From CAVRJC01 sp964505725 (GTDB lineage Bacteria > Actinomycetota > Acidimicrobiia > IMCC26256 > DASPTH01), in assembly GCA_964505725.1 (NCBI GenBank), contig CAZDJK010000096.1, positions 1 through 35,758 of the forward strand: a stretch of DNA of 35,758 bases, in the 5' to 3' direction. Shown here in pieces: positions 1 to 9,900 of the stretch. The translations under genes and the position numbers were made by a program. Numbering within the stretch: position 1 is the first letter of the stretch; each line of letters begins with the position of its first letter. The notes beneath the pieces are model-generated. The model was not told the origin of the DNA. It did not search any database and was given only the letters and a program-made list of their open reading frames with translations.

Positions 1-201
1 CTGCGACACCGCGGCGTCGATCGCGGGCGCGTCGGCGCCCACCCGGTGGAAGACGACCGACTCCGCGAGATCGGGGACCCGGTCGACGCGCGCGCCCTCG
101 CGGACGAATGCGTGGACCTGGACGCCCGATGCCACGAGCGCCCGCGCGACGTTGCCACCGACGAAGCCGGTGATGCCGGTGACGACGGCGCGCTCGCTCA
201 C
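1..201 (-). CDS. NAD-dependent epimerase/reductase (SDR), 3' part beyond window
   Basis: Only the first 67 residues are inside the window; the gene runs off the left edge. The N-terminus carries the Rossmann nucleotide-binding signature TGITGFVGG, as in extended short-chain dehydrogenases acting on nucleotide sugars. The start is GTG at 199-201, which overlaps the TGA of the upstream epimerase gene in the form GTGA, so translation is probably coupled. It is the fifth gene of the CDP-sugar operon. Its position after an RfbC-type epimerase suggests the final 4-ketoreductase (AscF-like in the ascarylose pathway), but too little is visible to separate a reductase from an epimerase or a dehydratase. 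The family call is solid; the step in the pathway is inference. Confidence 0.75.
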   Translation of the reverse strand, partial: MSERAVVTGITGFVGGNVARALVASGVQVHAFVREGARVDRVPDLAESVVFHRVGADAPAIDAAVSQ

Positions 202-758
202 GGCGCCACCACCGGCTCGAACCGGAAGGGTGAGTCGAACGCGTCGAGGCTCGGGAAACCCGCGTCGCGGTCGGACAACACCGGCTCGCGCGTGGGCCAC
301 TCCGCGTCGACCGACGACCACAGCACACCGCCCTCGCGCACAGGATCGTGCTCGCCCGACTGGAGGTACGCGACCAGCGCGCTGTCGCCGGTGACCGCGA
401 ACCCGTGCGCGCACCCGTGGGGCACGAGCACCGCGTTGGCCAGCTCGCCGGAGAGCTCGAGCGTGACGTGCCGGCCGTACGCGGGCGAGCCGACCCGCAG
501 GTCGACGACCACGTCGAGCACCGACCCCTCGAGGCAGCACACGAGCTTGGCGACGTCGGCCGGGGGCGCCTGGAAGTGGAGGCCCCGGATCACGCCCCGA
601 CCCGAGCGACTCACGAACAGCTCGCGCACGTCGAAAGGGACACCGAGTCCGGTGAGCGCAGATGCCTGGAAGAGCTTGAGGAACGAGCCGCGCCGGTCGA
701 CCAACGGCTCGAGGAGCAGCTCGTGGCACCCGTCGATGGCAAGCGGGACCGCGCGCAT
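198..758 (-). CDS. RfbC/AscE-type NDP-4-keto-6-deoxyhexose epimerase
   Basis: 186 residues, the usual length of the dTDP-4-dehydrorhamnose 3,5-epimerase cupin family. The catalytic set is present: His61 in GVIRGLHFQ, Lys71 in AKLV, Tyr131 in LVAYLQSG, and the family motif VPHGCAHGF at about 113-121, followed by LSDRDAGFPSL near the C-terminus. The family inverts C3 and/or C5 of 4-keto-6-deoxysugar nucleotides. Here it lies 6 bases after rfbH and overlaps the next SDR gene by 4 bases, with no rmlA, rmlB or rmlD in the operon. I therefore infer that it acts on a CDP-linked 3,6-dideoxy-4-hexulose, like AscE of the CDP-L-ascarylose pathway, rather than on a dTDP sugar. Substrate is not provable from sequence alone. 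Confidence 0.85.
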   Translation of the reverse strand: MRAVPLAIDGCHELLLEPLVDRRGSFLKLFQASALTGLGVPFDVRELFVSRSGRGVIRGLHFQAPPADVAKLVCCLEGSVLDVVVDLRVGSPAYGRHVTLELSGELANAVLVPHGCAHGFAVTGDSALVAYLQSGEHDPVREGGVLWSSVDAEWPTREPVLSDRDAGFPSLDAFDSPFRFEPVVAP

Positions 759-764
759 GCGCGC

Positions 765-2105
765 TCAGCGAGCTGCCGCGCGCGGGACGGCCCGCGCCCC
801 GGCGACGAACTCGTGGAACGACTCGACCATGTAGTCGAGCATCGCGTCGGTGAGCCCGGGCCACACCCCGACCCAAAGGGTGCCCTCGGCGACGAGGTCG
901 GTCGTGTCGAGGTCGCCGACGACGCGGTACTGCACGTCGGCGTACGCGGGCTGACGGGTGAGGTTGCCGCCGAACATCAGTCGGGTCCCGATCTGGCGTC
1001 CCTCCAGGAACGCCACCAGCGCGTTGCGGTCGAACGGCGCGTCCGGCCGCACGGTGGGCGCGTACCCGAACCAGCTCGGCTCGCTCCCCGGCGTCGGCGC
1101 CGGCAGCACGAAGGACTCGTCGAGGTCGGCGAGACCGTCGTGCAGCCGTTGCCAGTTGCGACGACGCGCCGCCACGAAGCCGGGCAGGCGGTCGAGCTGA
1201 GCGATACCCACCGCGGCCTGCGAGTCGGTGAGCTTCAGGTTGTACCCGATGTGCGAGTAGATGTACTTGTGGTCGTAGCCGCACGGGAGCTCGCCGAGCT
1301 GCCAGTCGAAGCGCCGGCCGCAGGTGTTCGCCTCGCCCGGCGCGCACCAGCAGTCGCGGCCCCAGTCGCGGATCGACTCGACGATCTTCGACAACGTCCC
1401 CCGGTCGGTGAGCACGCAACCGCCCTCGCCGGTGGTGATCTGGTGCGCCGGATAGAAGCTGAGGGTCGCGAGGTCGCCGAAGGTCCCGACGCCGCGACCT
1501 CCGTACGTCGCGCCGAGCGCGTCGCAGCAGTCCTCCACCAGGAAGAGGTCGTGCTCGGCCGCGAGGCGGGTTGCGGTCGCGAGGTCGAAGGGGTTCCCGA
1601 GGGTGTGCGCCATCACGATCGCGCGCGTGCGGGGCCCGATGGCCTCCTCGAGCCGGTCGGGCCGGGCGTCGTAGGTGCCGAGCTCCACGTCGACGAACAC
1701 CGGTACGAGCTGGTTCAGCACGATCGGGTTCACGGTGGTCGGGAACCCGGCGGCGACGGTCACCACCTCGTCGCCGGGGCGGAGCCGGCGGTCGCCCAGG
1801 TTCGGCGAGGTAAGCGTGCTGACCGCGAGCAGGTTGGCCGACGATCCCGAGTTGCACAGGCACGCGTGGCGCACGCCGACGACATGCGCCAGGCGCGCTT
1901 CCAACTCGTCAGCGAAGCGGCCCTCGGTCAGCCAGAGGTCGAGGGCGGCGTCGAAGAGGTTCGCGAGCTCGGGCGCGCCGACGACCTTGCCCGACACGGG
2001 GATCGGTGTGACCCCGGGCACGAACTCGCGCGGCGGGAACGCGGCATCGTGGTACTCCCGCGCGAGGTCGAGGATGCGGGTGCGCAGATCGGAGGCGTCG
2101 GTCAC
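765..2105 (-). CDS. rfbH: CDP-4-dehydro-6-deoxyglucose 3-dehydrase (E1)
   Basis: 446 residues of the DegT/DnrJ/EryC1 aminotransferase fold, but a dehydrase. The PLP-anchoring lysine of aminotransferases is replaced by His221 in SFYPAHQITTGEGG, the hallmark of E1 (DdhC/AscC/RfbH), which uses PMP. The [2Fe-2S] ligand pattern of this enzyme, C-X57-C-X-C-X7-C, is exact: Cys194, Cys252, Cys254, Cys262. The enzyme removes the C3 hydroxyl of CDP-4-keto-6-deoxyglucose; electrons normally come from a separate ferredoxin-type reductase (E3, DdhD/AscD), which is not in this window. The GTG start at 2105 lies 7 bases after the rfbG stop and gives the family length; longer in-frame starts would run inside rfbG. 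Confidence 0.96.
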   Translation of the reverse strand: MTDASDLRTRILDLAREYHDAAFPPREFVPGVTPIPVSGKVVGAPELANLFDAALDLWLTEGRFADELEARLAHVVGVRHACLCNSGSSANLLAVSTLTSPNLGDRRLRPGDEVVTVAAGFPTTVNPIVLNQLVPVFVDVELGTYDARPDRLEEAIGPRTRAIVMAHTLGNPFDLATATRLAAEHDLFLVEDCCDALGATYGGRGVGTFGDLATLSFYPAHQITTGEGGCVLTDRGTLSKIVESIRDWGRDCWCAPGEANTCGRRFDWQLGELPCGYDHKYIYSHIGYNLKLTDSQAAVGIAQLDRLPGFVAARRRNWQRLHDGLADLDESFVLPAPTPGSEPSWFGYAPTVRPDAPFDRNALVAFLEGRQIGTRLMFGGNLTRQPAYADVQYRVVGDLDTTDLVAEGTLWVGVWPGLTDAMLDYMVESFHEFVAGARAVPRAAAR

Positions 2106-2112
2106 CGTTTGG

Positions 2113-3075
2113 TCACCCCAACAGCGCGCGGTACCAGGAGACGGTGCGCGCCAGGCCGTCGGCGAGACCGACCTTCGCCTTCCAGCCGAGGCGCTCCCGC
2201 GCCCGGCCGGCGTCGAGATACTGGTCGTGGATCTCGCCCGTCGCGTCACCCCGGATGTCGGGCTCGACGCGCGTACCCACCGCATCGCACACCGCGTCGT
2301 AGATCTGGAGCACCGTACGGGGTGACTCGTCGGAGAAGTTGCACGCCTCGCCCGCCTGCCCGCGGTCGATGCCATCGGCGAGCGCCAGGTAGGCGTCGAC
2401 GACGTCGTCGACGTGCAGGTAGTCGCGGACGAACGTGCCGTCGCTGCGGATGACGGGCCGGTCTCCCGCGAGCAGCGCGCGGATGGTGCACGGCACGATG
2501 CGGCTCCAGTTGAGATCGCCGCCGCCGTAGACGTTGCCACAGCGGGCGACCGTGACCGGTAGCCCGTAGCTGTGTGCGTACGACTGGGCGAGCAGGTCGG
2601 TGCACGACTTGGAGACCTCGTACGGCTCGCGACCAGCGAGCGGTGCGCCCTCGGCGTACGGCAGCACCTCGTGGGTGCCGTAGGCCTTGTCGCTCGACGC
2701 GACGACGACCCGCGCCGGGCACGATCGCGCCGTGCGACAGGCGTCGAGCAACAGATACGTGCCGCGCACGTTCGCCTCGAACGTCGCGACCGGGTTTTCG
2801 CGCGCCGCGCCCACGATCGTCTGGGCACCGAGGTGGAAGACGGTGTCGATCTCCTTGCGCGCGAACGCGGTGTCGATCGCCGCCGGATCCTGGAGCAACC
2901 CTTCCACCACCTCGCACTGCTGCGTGATACCGCTGCGGGCGAGCTCCGATCGGGGATCGAGCGCGTCGTAGAGCGCGACGACGTGCGCGCCGTCCTCGAC
3001 CAGCCGACGCGTCAACCACGAGCCGATGAAACCGCTCGCGCCGGTGACCAGCACCAACCGACCCGACCAGGTCAC
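2113..3075 (-). CDS. rfbG: CDP-glucose 4,6-dehydratase-like SDR
   Basis: 320 residues of the extended SDR family. GASGFIG at 12-18 binds NAD; SSDKAYG (127-133) and Tyr152-x3-Lys156 form the catalytic region; the segment GGGDLNWSRIVPCTIRALL precedes an RDYLHVDDVVDAY motif. The expected reaction is CDP-glucose to CDP-4-keto-6-deoxyglucose, using the product of rfbF and feeding rfbH. It is about 35-40 residues shorter than the enterobacterial RfbG enzymes I know, and may belong to a shorter clade that goes with rfbF/rfbH in soil bacteria. The GTG start at 3075 overlaps the rfbF stop as GTGA; an upstream ATG at 3114 exists but lies inside rfbF and lacks the family N-terminus. Assignment rests on both motifs and operon context. 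Confidence 0.85.
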   Translation of the reverse strand: MTWSGRLVLVTGASGFIGSWLTRRLVEDGAHVVALYDALDPRSELARSGITQQCEVVEGLLQDPAAIDTAFARKEIDTVFHLGAQTIVGAARENPVATFEANVRGTYLLLDACRTARSCPARVVVASSDKAYGTHEVLPYAEGAPLAGREPYEVSKSCTDLLAQSYAHSYGLPVTVARCGNVYGGGDLNWSRIVPCTIRALLAGDRPVIRSDGTFVRDYLHVDDVVDAYLALADGIDRGQAGEACNFSDESPRTVLQIYDAVCDAVGTRVEPDIRGDATGEIHDQYLDAGRARERLGWKAKVGLADGLARTVSWYRALLG

Positions 3076-3848
3076 TCGTCCCACACCTTCCAGGGCGCGC
3101 GACCATCGGCCCACAGGTGGTTGAGCAGCGTGAGCTCGCGGTAGGTGTCCATCGGCTGGAAGAAGCCGTCGTGCGGGTACGCCATGAGCTGCGCGTCGCG
3201 CGCCAGCCGTTCGAGTGGCTCCTGCTCGAGCTCGGTGTTGTCGGTTAGGTATTCGAACACCTGGGGTTCGAACACGAAGAACCCCGCGTTCACGAAGTCG
3301 TCGGTCTTCGGCTTCTCGCGGAAGCGGGCGACCGCGCCGTCGGGCTCGATCTCGACCACACCGAAGCGGGAGAGCGGCCGGACCGTCGTCATGGTGGCGA
3401 GGCGACCGTGCGACTCGTGGAAGGCGAGCAGCTTGCCGATGTCGACGTCGGCGAGCCCGTCGCCGTACGTCGTCATGAAGCGGTCGCCGTCGAGGTGTTC
3501 ACGGACGCGCAGGAGGCGACCACCCTTCGGCGTGTCGGGCCCGGTGTCGACGACCGTCACCGTCCAGCCCGTCTCGAGGTGCGAGCTGTGGTACTCGATC
3601 TCGTGCGTAGCGCCGAGGCGGACGGTGAAGTCGTTGGTGCGCGCCTCGTAGTTCAGGAAGTAGTCGCGGACGACTTCGCCCCGGTACCCGATCGGGATCA
3701 CGAAGTCCTCGATGCCGTGGTGCGCGAAGAGCTTCATGATGTGCCAGAGGATGGGCCTGCCCCCCACCTCCACCATCGGCTTCGGCCGGAACTCGGTTTC
3801 CTCGCGCAGGCGCGTGCCGAGGCCGCCGGCCAGGATGACGGCCTTCAT
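3072..3848 (-). CDS. rfbF: Glucose-1-phosphate cytidylyltransferase
   Basis: 258 residues, the normal RfbF/DdhA length. The N-terminal nucleotidyltransferase signature is AVILAGGLGTRLREETE followed by RPKPMVEVGGRPILWHIM; the RfbF-typical segments YGDGLADVDIGKLLAFH and the closing PMDTYRELTLLNHLW are present. It forms CDP-glucose from CTP and glucose-1-phosphate and starts the CDP-deoxysugar branch. The ATG at 3848 begins exactly at the conserved MKAVILAGG; the longer reading frame upstream encodes nothing family-like. A -10-like box 7 bases before the ATG suggests it is the first, leaderless gene of the rfbF-rfbG-rfbH-epimerase-SDR operon. It is divergent from the large AftD-like gene. Confidence 0.95.
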   Translation of the reverse strand: MKAVILAGGLGTRLREETEFRPKPMVEVGGRPILWHIMKLFAHHGIEDFVIPIGYRGEVVRDYFLNYEARTNDFTVRLGATHEIEYHSSHLETGWTVTVVDTGPDTPKGGRLLRVREHLDGDRFMTTYGDGLADVDIGKLLAFHESHGRLATMTTVRPLSRFGVVEIEPDGAVARFREKPKTDDFVNAGFFVFEPQVFEYLTDNTELEQEPLERLARDAQLMAYPHDGFFQPMDTYRELTLLNHLWADGRAPWKVWDE

Positions 3849-3855
3849 CGCGGTA

Positions 3856-3861
3856 ATGGTA
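3856..3861 (-). promoter_or_regulatory. -10 box of the rfbF operon
   Basis: TACCAT on the minus strand, 7 bases before the rfbF ATG. It fits TANNNT and would place the transcription start on or next to the start codon. No convincing -35 box is seen. Confidence 0.5.
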
Positions 3862-3907
3862 CCGGAGCCCCCGACCGATTCCGGGTTGAGCCGGTGAGGC
3901 TCTCTCG

Positions 3908-3919
3908 ACAAGGCCTTGT
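3908..3919. promoter_or_regulatory. 12-bp perfect palindrome between divergent genes
   Basis: ACAAGGCCTTGT reads the same on both strands. It sits in the 89-bp gap between rfbF and the AftD-like gene, 18 bases before the latter's ATG. Its position fits an operator for a dimeric regulator, possibly of both directions; no regulator gene is nearby and no family is assigned. Confidence 0.35.
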
Positions 3920-3937
3920 GCTTGAATCGTGCGCGCC

Positions 3938-6900
3938 ATGGCCACCCCCAGAGCGCGGTTGCGCGGGCAAGCCGACCGCCTGACGTACCTCGGCCTGGCG
4001 GCGCTCTGCTACATCCCGCTCCTGTTCACGGGTCGTGGGCGGGTCGCGGCCGACACGCGCGAGGCGCTCTACCTCGATCCCGGCGCCTTCCTCTCTCACG
4101 TCCTCTCGATGTGGGATCCGTCGCGCGACCTCGGGACGGTGACGCACCAGAACATCGACCTCGTGTTCCCCGCGGGCGTCTACTACTGGGCGACGCACGC
4201 GCTCGGCATCCCGTACTGGTTCGCGCAGCGCGTGTGGCTGGGCTCGATCCTCTTCGCGGCCGGGCTCGGCGTCCTGTTCCTCGCCCGCTCGCTGCGGTGG
4301 CGCGGCATCGGCCCGGTCGTGGCCGCGGTCCTGTACGCGATGAGCCCGTACATCATCCAGTACGCCAACCGCACCAGCGTGCTGCTGCTCCCCTGGGCCG
4401 CGCTGCCGTGGCTGATCGCCCTCACCGAGCGGTCGTTGCGCACCAAGGGGTGGCGCCAGCCCGCGCTGTTCGCGCTCGTCGTCGCATTCATCGCCTCGAA
4501 CGCGACGTCGGTCGTGCTCCTGATGGTGGGCCCGGGTTTGTGGATCGCGTACTCCGTGTGGGTGGTACGCGAGACGGAGCTCCGCGACGCCCTGCGTGTG
4601 CTCGGCCGCATCTCGCTCTTGACCGTCGCGACGTCGCTGTGGTGGGTGGTCGCGCTCCTCATGGAGGGCCGGTACGGCCTGCCGCTGCTCCAGTACACCG
4701 AGACCATCAAGCAGGTCGCGACGACGGCGTCGGCCACCGAGATCCTGCGCGGGCTCGGCTACTGGGTCCCGTACCTCGTCCAGGGCCCCTTCCCCGAGGT
4801 GTCGGGCGCGCACATCTACCTCCGCGACCTGCCGGTGATCTTCGTGGAGTTCTGCCTCGTGCTCGTCGCCCTGCTCGGGGCGGTCGCGATCCGGTGGCGC
4901 CACCGCATCTTCTTCGTGGCCCTCGTCGTCGTCGGAGTCGTGATCGGCATCGGCGCCTATCCGCCCACCGACCCGTCGCCACTGGGCTCGTTGTTCCTCG
5001 ACGAGGCGCGCGCCTCCGGGGTCGGGCTCGCGCTGCGGTCGACGGCGCGGGCCGGCCCGCTCGCGATCCTCGGTCTCGCATGTCTGCTCGGCGCGTTCGT
5101 CGACGCGCTCCGCGCGCGGCTGCCGCGTGGCGCGCTCGCGTTCGGTGGTGTGGTGACGCTGGTGGCGATCGTGCTCGCGCCCTCGATCGCCGGCGCGGAG
5201 CTCGTCGACCCGCTGTACTCCCGGGCGGAGAACATCCCGAGCTACTGGGACCAGGCGCTCGCCTACGTCGACGCGCACGCGGGCGCGAGCCGGTTGGTCG
5301 AGCTGCCGGGATCCCGCTACGCGGCCTACGACTGGGGCAACACCTACGAGCCCATCAGCAACGACATCCTGAAGACACCGACCGCGTGGCGGGAGCAGGT
5401 CCCCTACGGCGGCACCGGCACCGTGAATCTCCTCGTGGCGCTCGACAACCTGATCCAGGAGCAGGTGCACGACAAGGGGCTCCGGGAGCAGACGCTCGAC
5501 CCGGCCGCCCTCGCTCCGCTCGCGCGCGTGATGGGCGCCAGCCAGCTCCTGTTCCGCAACGACCTCGACATCAAGCGCTACGGGACGGTGCCGCCGTCGG
5601 CGACGCAGGGGATCCTCGATCAGCACCCCGCGGGGCTCGGGGAACCGGTCGGCTTCGGGCCGACGATCACGAGCAACGGCGTGTCGATGCCGGCGTTGGA
5701 GGTCGTTCCCGTCCAGGATCCGCAGCCGCTCGTCCAGGCGGTGCCGATCACGGGTACCGTGCTCCTCGACGGCGACGGCGACGGGCTGGTGGACGCGGCA
5801 GGGGCGGGTGCGCTCGACGGCCGCGCGCCGGTGCTGTACGCCGCGAGCACGGCCGACCAGCCGGCGCTGCTGCAACGGGTCGTCGCGAACGGCGCCCGCA
5901 TCGTGCTCACCGACACCAACCGTCGCCGCGTCCACCGGTGGCGGACGGTCGTCGACACCACCGGCATCACGCTCCGCGCCGACCAGAACCCCGCCGCAGC
6001 GAACGGCGGTCCCGGAGGCGAGGCGCCGCTCGACGTGTTCCCGGGCACGGGCTCCTCGTGGCAGAGCGTCCTGGAGCAGTCGGGCATGAAGGTCGCGGCG
6101 AGCGCCTACGGCGACGCGGAGCGGTTCCAGAACGGACACCAGCCCGCCGCCGCGGTCGACGGTGACCCGACGACCACCTGGGAGGCAGGCCAGGCCGTCG
6201 GCGGCATCGGCGACTGGTTGAGCGTCTCCCTCGACCGGCCGCTCACGACCGACCACATCAGCATCTCGACCACCGCGTACCCGAGCTCCGTGACCGCGGT
6301 CGACATCCAGTTCGACAACGGCAAGCCGATGCGTTTCGCGCTCGACCCCGCCCAATCGCGCACGCCGGCGAGCGAGGCGCTCCACTTCCCGCGACGGACG
6401 TTCTCGAAGATCAAGGTGACACTCGCGGAGCAGCAGACCCCGCCGGGGCTCGACGGCAGCGCGCTGGGCATCGCCGCGCTCGGCCTCGACGGCCGCACGC
6501 TCGAGTCGCAGGTGCGGCTCCCGACCGCGCTCGTCCGGCGGCTCGGCGCGTCGTCCCTCGACGACGCGCTGTCGATCGTCCTGACCCGTGAACGGGGTGC
6601 GGCGCGGCAGCCACGGGTCACGCAGGAGGAGCGCACGATCGCGCGCCAGTTCACGCTGCCGACCGCGCGCGACTTCGCGGTGGGCGGCGAGGCCCGCTCG
6701 CGCACCAAGGGGCCCGTGACCGGCTCGGCCGACCTCGGCGTGTGCCGCAGCGACCTCGTGACCGTCGACGGCCAACCGGTACCGGTCGAGGTCACCGACC
6801 CGAACCCCGGCGCGGCGGTGGGGCCGAACGCGATCCCCGAGCTCGCCGTGCGCGGCTGCGGGGCGCCGCTCCACCTGGCCGCCGGCACGCACGTGCTGCG

Positions 6901-9900
6901 CACGGCCGCCGGCACCGGTCTCGCGGTCGACCAGCTCCTGCTCGCATCGGACCCGGGTGGGGCCGCCGCCGTGGTGGGCGCCGACGGCAAGCCGGTGCTC
7001 CCGGCGCCGCCGGAGCCCCTGCCCGCGGTGGTCCACCACGACTCGAGCAGCAGCATCGACGCCACCGTCCACGGCATCCGCGGCCCCACGTGGCTGATGC
7101 TCCGCGAGTCGCTCAACTCGGGCTGGAACGCATCGGCGGCCAAGGGCATCGACCCGCAGGGCCCCGTGCTCCTGAACGGGTTCGCCAACGGCTGGCTCGT
7201 GCCCGGGACGAGCCCGGCGACCAACACCTTCGCGCTGCGTTGGACACCCCAACGCGTGATGGACGTCGCCCTGATCCTGTCCGCGCTCGGCGTGGCCGCG
7301 GCGCTCGCGCTCGCGATCCGCGGGCGCCGTTGGCGGGCCGCGAGCGGCGACCCGCCAGCACTGTTGCTCGACGCGCCCTGGGCCGACCGACCACCCGCGT
7401 CCACGAGACGCGTCGCCGCGGTCGCGATCACGATCGGCGTCGTGAGCGCGCTCGTGATCGATCCGCTCTGGGGGCTGGCCGCGGGCGTGCTCGTGGTGGC
7501 GGGCGGCCGCTGGCGCCACGGCCACGCGCTGCTCACCGGGCTGACGCTCGGCGGCTTCACCGCCGCCTACGCGAGTGTGTTCGTGGACCAGGTGTCACGG
7601 CGCACGCTCCCCCCCGACGCCGCGTTCGGGCAGCTCGTCACCGCGCACCGCATCGCGATGGTCGCGCTCGCCCTCTTCGCCGCCGACACGCTGCTCGTGG
7701 TCGGGCGGCGGCTCGGCCCGGCGCGGGATCCGTTCGCGCCGCTCGCGTCGCGCCGCGACGCCGGCGGGCCTCCGTCGCCGGGCGCCGACGAGGAACCCGT
7801 GCCGCTCCCGGCACCGCCATCGGCAGACCGCCGACGGTTCGTGTGGGCATGCGGCGCGGGCGTCGTGCCGGCGTTCCTCCTCTTCCTCTGGATGATCACC
7901 GCGGGCACGTTCGACGTGTTCGCGGCGCACCTCACCGCCGACTTCTACGACGGGCAGGCGCACGCACTGCTCGGCGGCCATCTCGCGCTGCCGCCCGGGC
8001 TGCTCGGCATCGAGGCGTTCGTCGTGGACGGCAAGGAGTACATGTACCAGGGGCCCACACCGGCGCTCCTGCGCCTGCCGGTCGCGCTCTTCACGCACTC
8101 GCTCGACGGCCGGTTGACGATCGTCTCGATGCTCGCCGCGTTCGTGCTCGCCGCGGTGGCGGTGGGCTGGATCACGTGGCAGGTGCGGGCACTCGTACGC
8201 GGCGCCGCTCCCGTCGGGCGCGGCGAGACGGTCGCGCTCGCCGGCTACATGTTCGTCGCCACCGGCGGCTCGGTGCTGCTCTTCACCGCCGGGCAGGTCT
8301 CGGTGTACCACGAGTCCGCGCTGTGGGGCGCGGCCCTCGCCCTCGCCGCGCTCGGCACCATCCTCCGCTACCTGTCGGTGCCGAGGCGTTGGATGCTGGC
8401 CGCGGCGTCGGTGCTCGTCCTCCTCGCGATGTGGTCACGGGCGTCGGTCGGGCTCGGCGCGCTCGTGGCCCTCGCGCTGGTCGCCGGGGCCGAGCTCGTC
8501 GCCCGGCTGCGCGCGGCGCGCGGGCACCGGGAGTGGGGCTGGGCGGTGGGACTCCGACCGACGGGTGCCGCCACCACCCGCCGTGCGATCGCGCTCATCG
8601 CCGCGTGCGCGATGCCGGCCGTGCTGTACGTGGGCCTCAACGAGGTGAAGTTCCACACCGCGTTCTCGGTGCCGTGGGAACAGCAGGTGTACACCGCCCT
8701 CAGCACGAACCGGCAGGATTTCCTCGCCCGCAACAACGGGACGTTCTTCGGGGCGCAGTTCGTGCCCACCACCGCGGTGGAATACCTGCGGCCCGACGCG
8801 GTGACGTTCCAACGCGCCTTCCCGTGGGTCGGGTTCCGCTACGGGCTCGTGGGCAGCGAGGAGGGCTACCGCAACGTGCGCTTCGACAAGATCGACGTGA
8901 CCGGCAGCGTGCCCACGTCCTTCCCGCTCCTCACCGCGCTTTCGCTCGTCGGTGCGGGCGCCGTGATCGTCGCGCGCCGGCGAGCACCCGCGCTCCGGCG
9001 GCTGCGCGCGCCGCTCGTCGGTGCGATCGTCGGCGGCTCGACGATCTTCGGGTTCGGCTTCATCGCCGAGCGCTACCTGAGCGACCTCTCTCCCGTGCTC
9101 GCGCTCGCGGGGGCGGCAGGCTTCGCGGTGACCGCGCGCGCGCTGGGCGCCCGCACCTTCCCGTGGCGACGGGTCGCGATCGGGGCGCTCATCGCGCTCG
9201 GGGTCTTCGGCAGCTGGGTGGTGTTCGCCCAGACCCTGTGGTTCCAGAGGGTGTTCGCGTCCCCGCCCGACGAGTCGGCCACGCAGGCCTTCGTCCGCAC
9301 CCAGGTGGACCTCGCGTCGCACTACGCCCACGGGTCGGTGCTGCCGGTGACCGCAGGGAACCGACTCCCCGCCCGCGGGTCGCCGGGAGAACTCTTCGTC
9401 GTGGGCGACTGCGCGGGCCTCTACGTCTCCGACGGCTCCCTCGTCGACGCGGTCCAGCCCACGAACTGGAAGCCGGTGCAGCGCACCGAGCAGGTCGGCG
9501 CGTACCACGCCGACATCACGTTCCCCCGGCGCCCGGCCGGGGCCGAGGAGCCGCTCCTCGGCGGCGGCTCGCCCGGCCACGCGGATCTCGTCACCCTGCG
9601 CTACCTCGGCGACGACACGGTGGAGTTCGTACATCGGGCCGACGGCGACGAGCAGGCGAGCCGGCCCCTGCACCTGACGCCGGGCAGGCGCTACGACGTA
9701 CAGCTCTCCGCCGATCCCCAGATCCACCAGGTGGCGGTGACCCTCGACGGGAACCCCGAGCTGCTCGCGCCGTTCGCCGGCGATGCGCCCCTCCGCCTCG
9801 GCGTGAACCCGGCCGACGACTCCACCGGCGCCCGGTTCGGCGGCGAGATCCGACGCCTCCCCGAATCCGACGCGCTGTGCCGGACGGTCCGGTCGCGCGC

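Noticed and set aside
198..758. dTDP-rhamnose pathway assignment (rmlC) for the RfbC-type gene
   Set aside because: No rmlA, rmlB or rmlD is in the operon, while it is locked between rfbH and an SDR; a CDP-linked substrate fits better, although the family alone cannot decide.
765..2105. Sugar aminotransferase (DegT type) for rfbH
   Set aside because: The PLP lysine is replaced by His221 and the iron-sulfur ligands of E1 dehydrase are all present.
3845..7525. Open frame of 1226 codons antisense to the AftD-like gene, and similar very long frames elsewhere (6742-10479, 8435-10549, 348-2453)
   Set aside because: At about 70% GC stop codons are rare in all frames. These frames are Arg/Pro/Ala/Glu-rich, have no domain motifs, and lie opposite or across genes with clear families.
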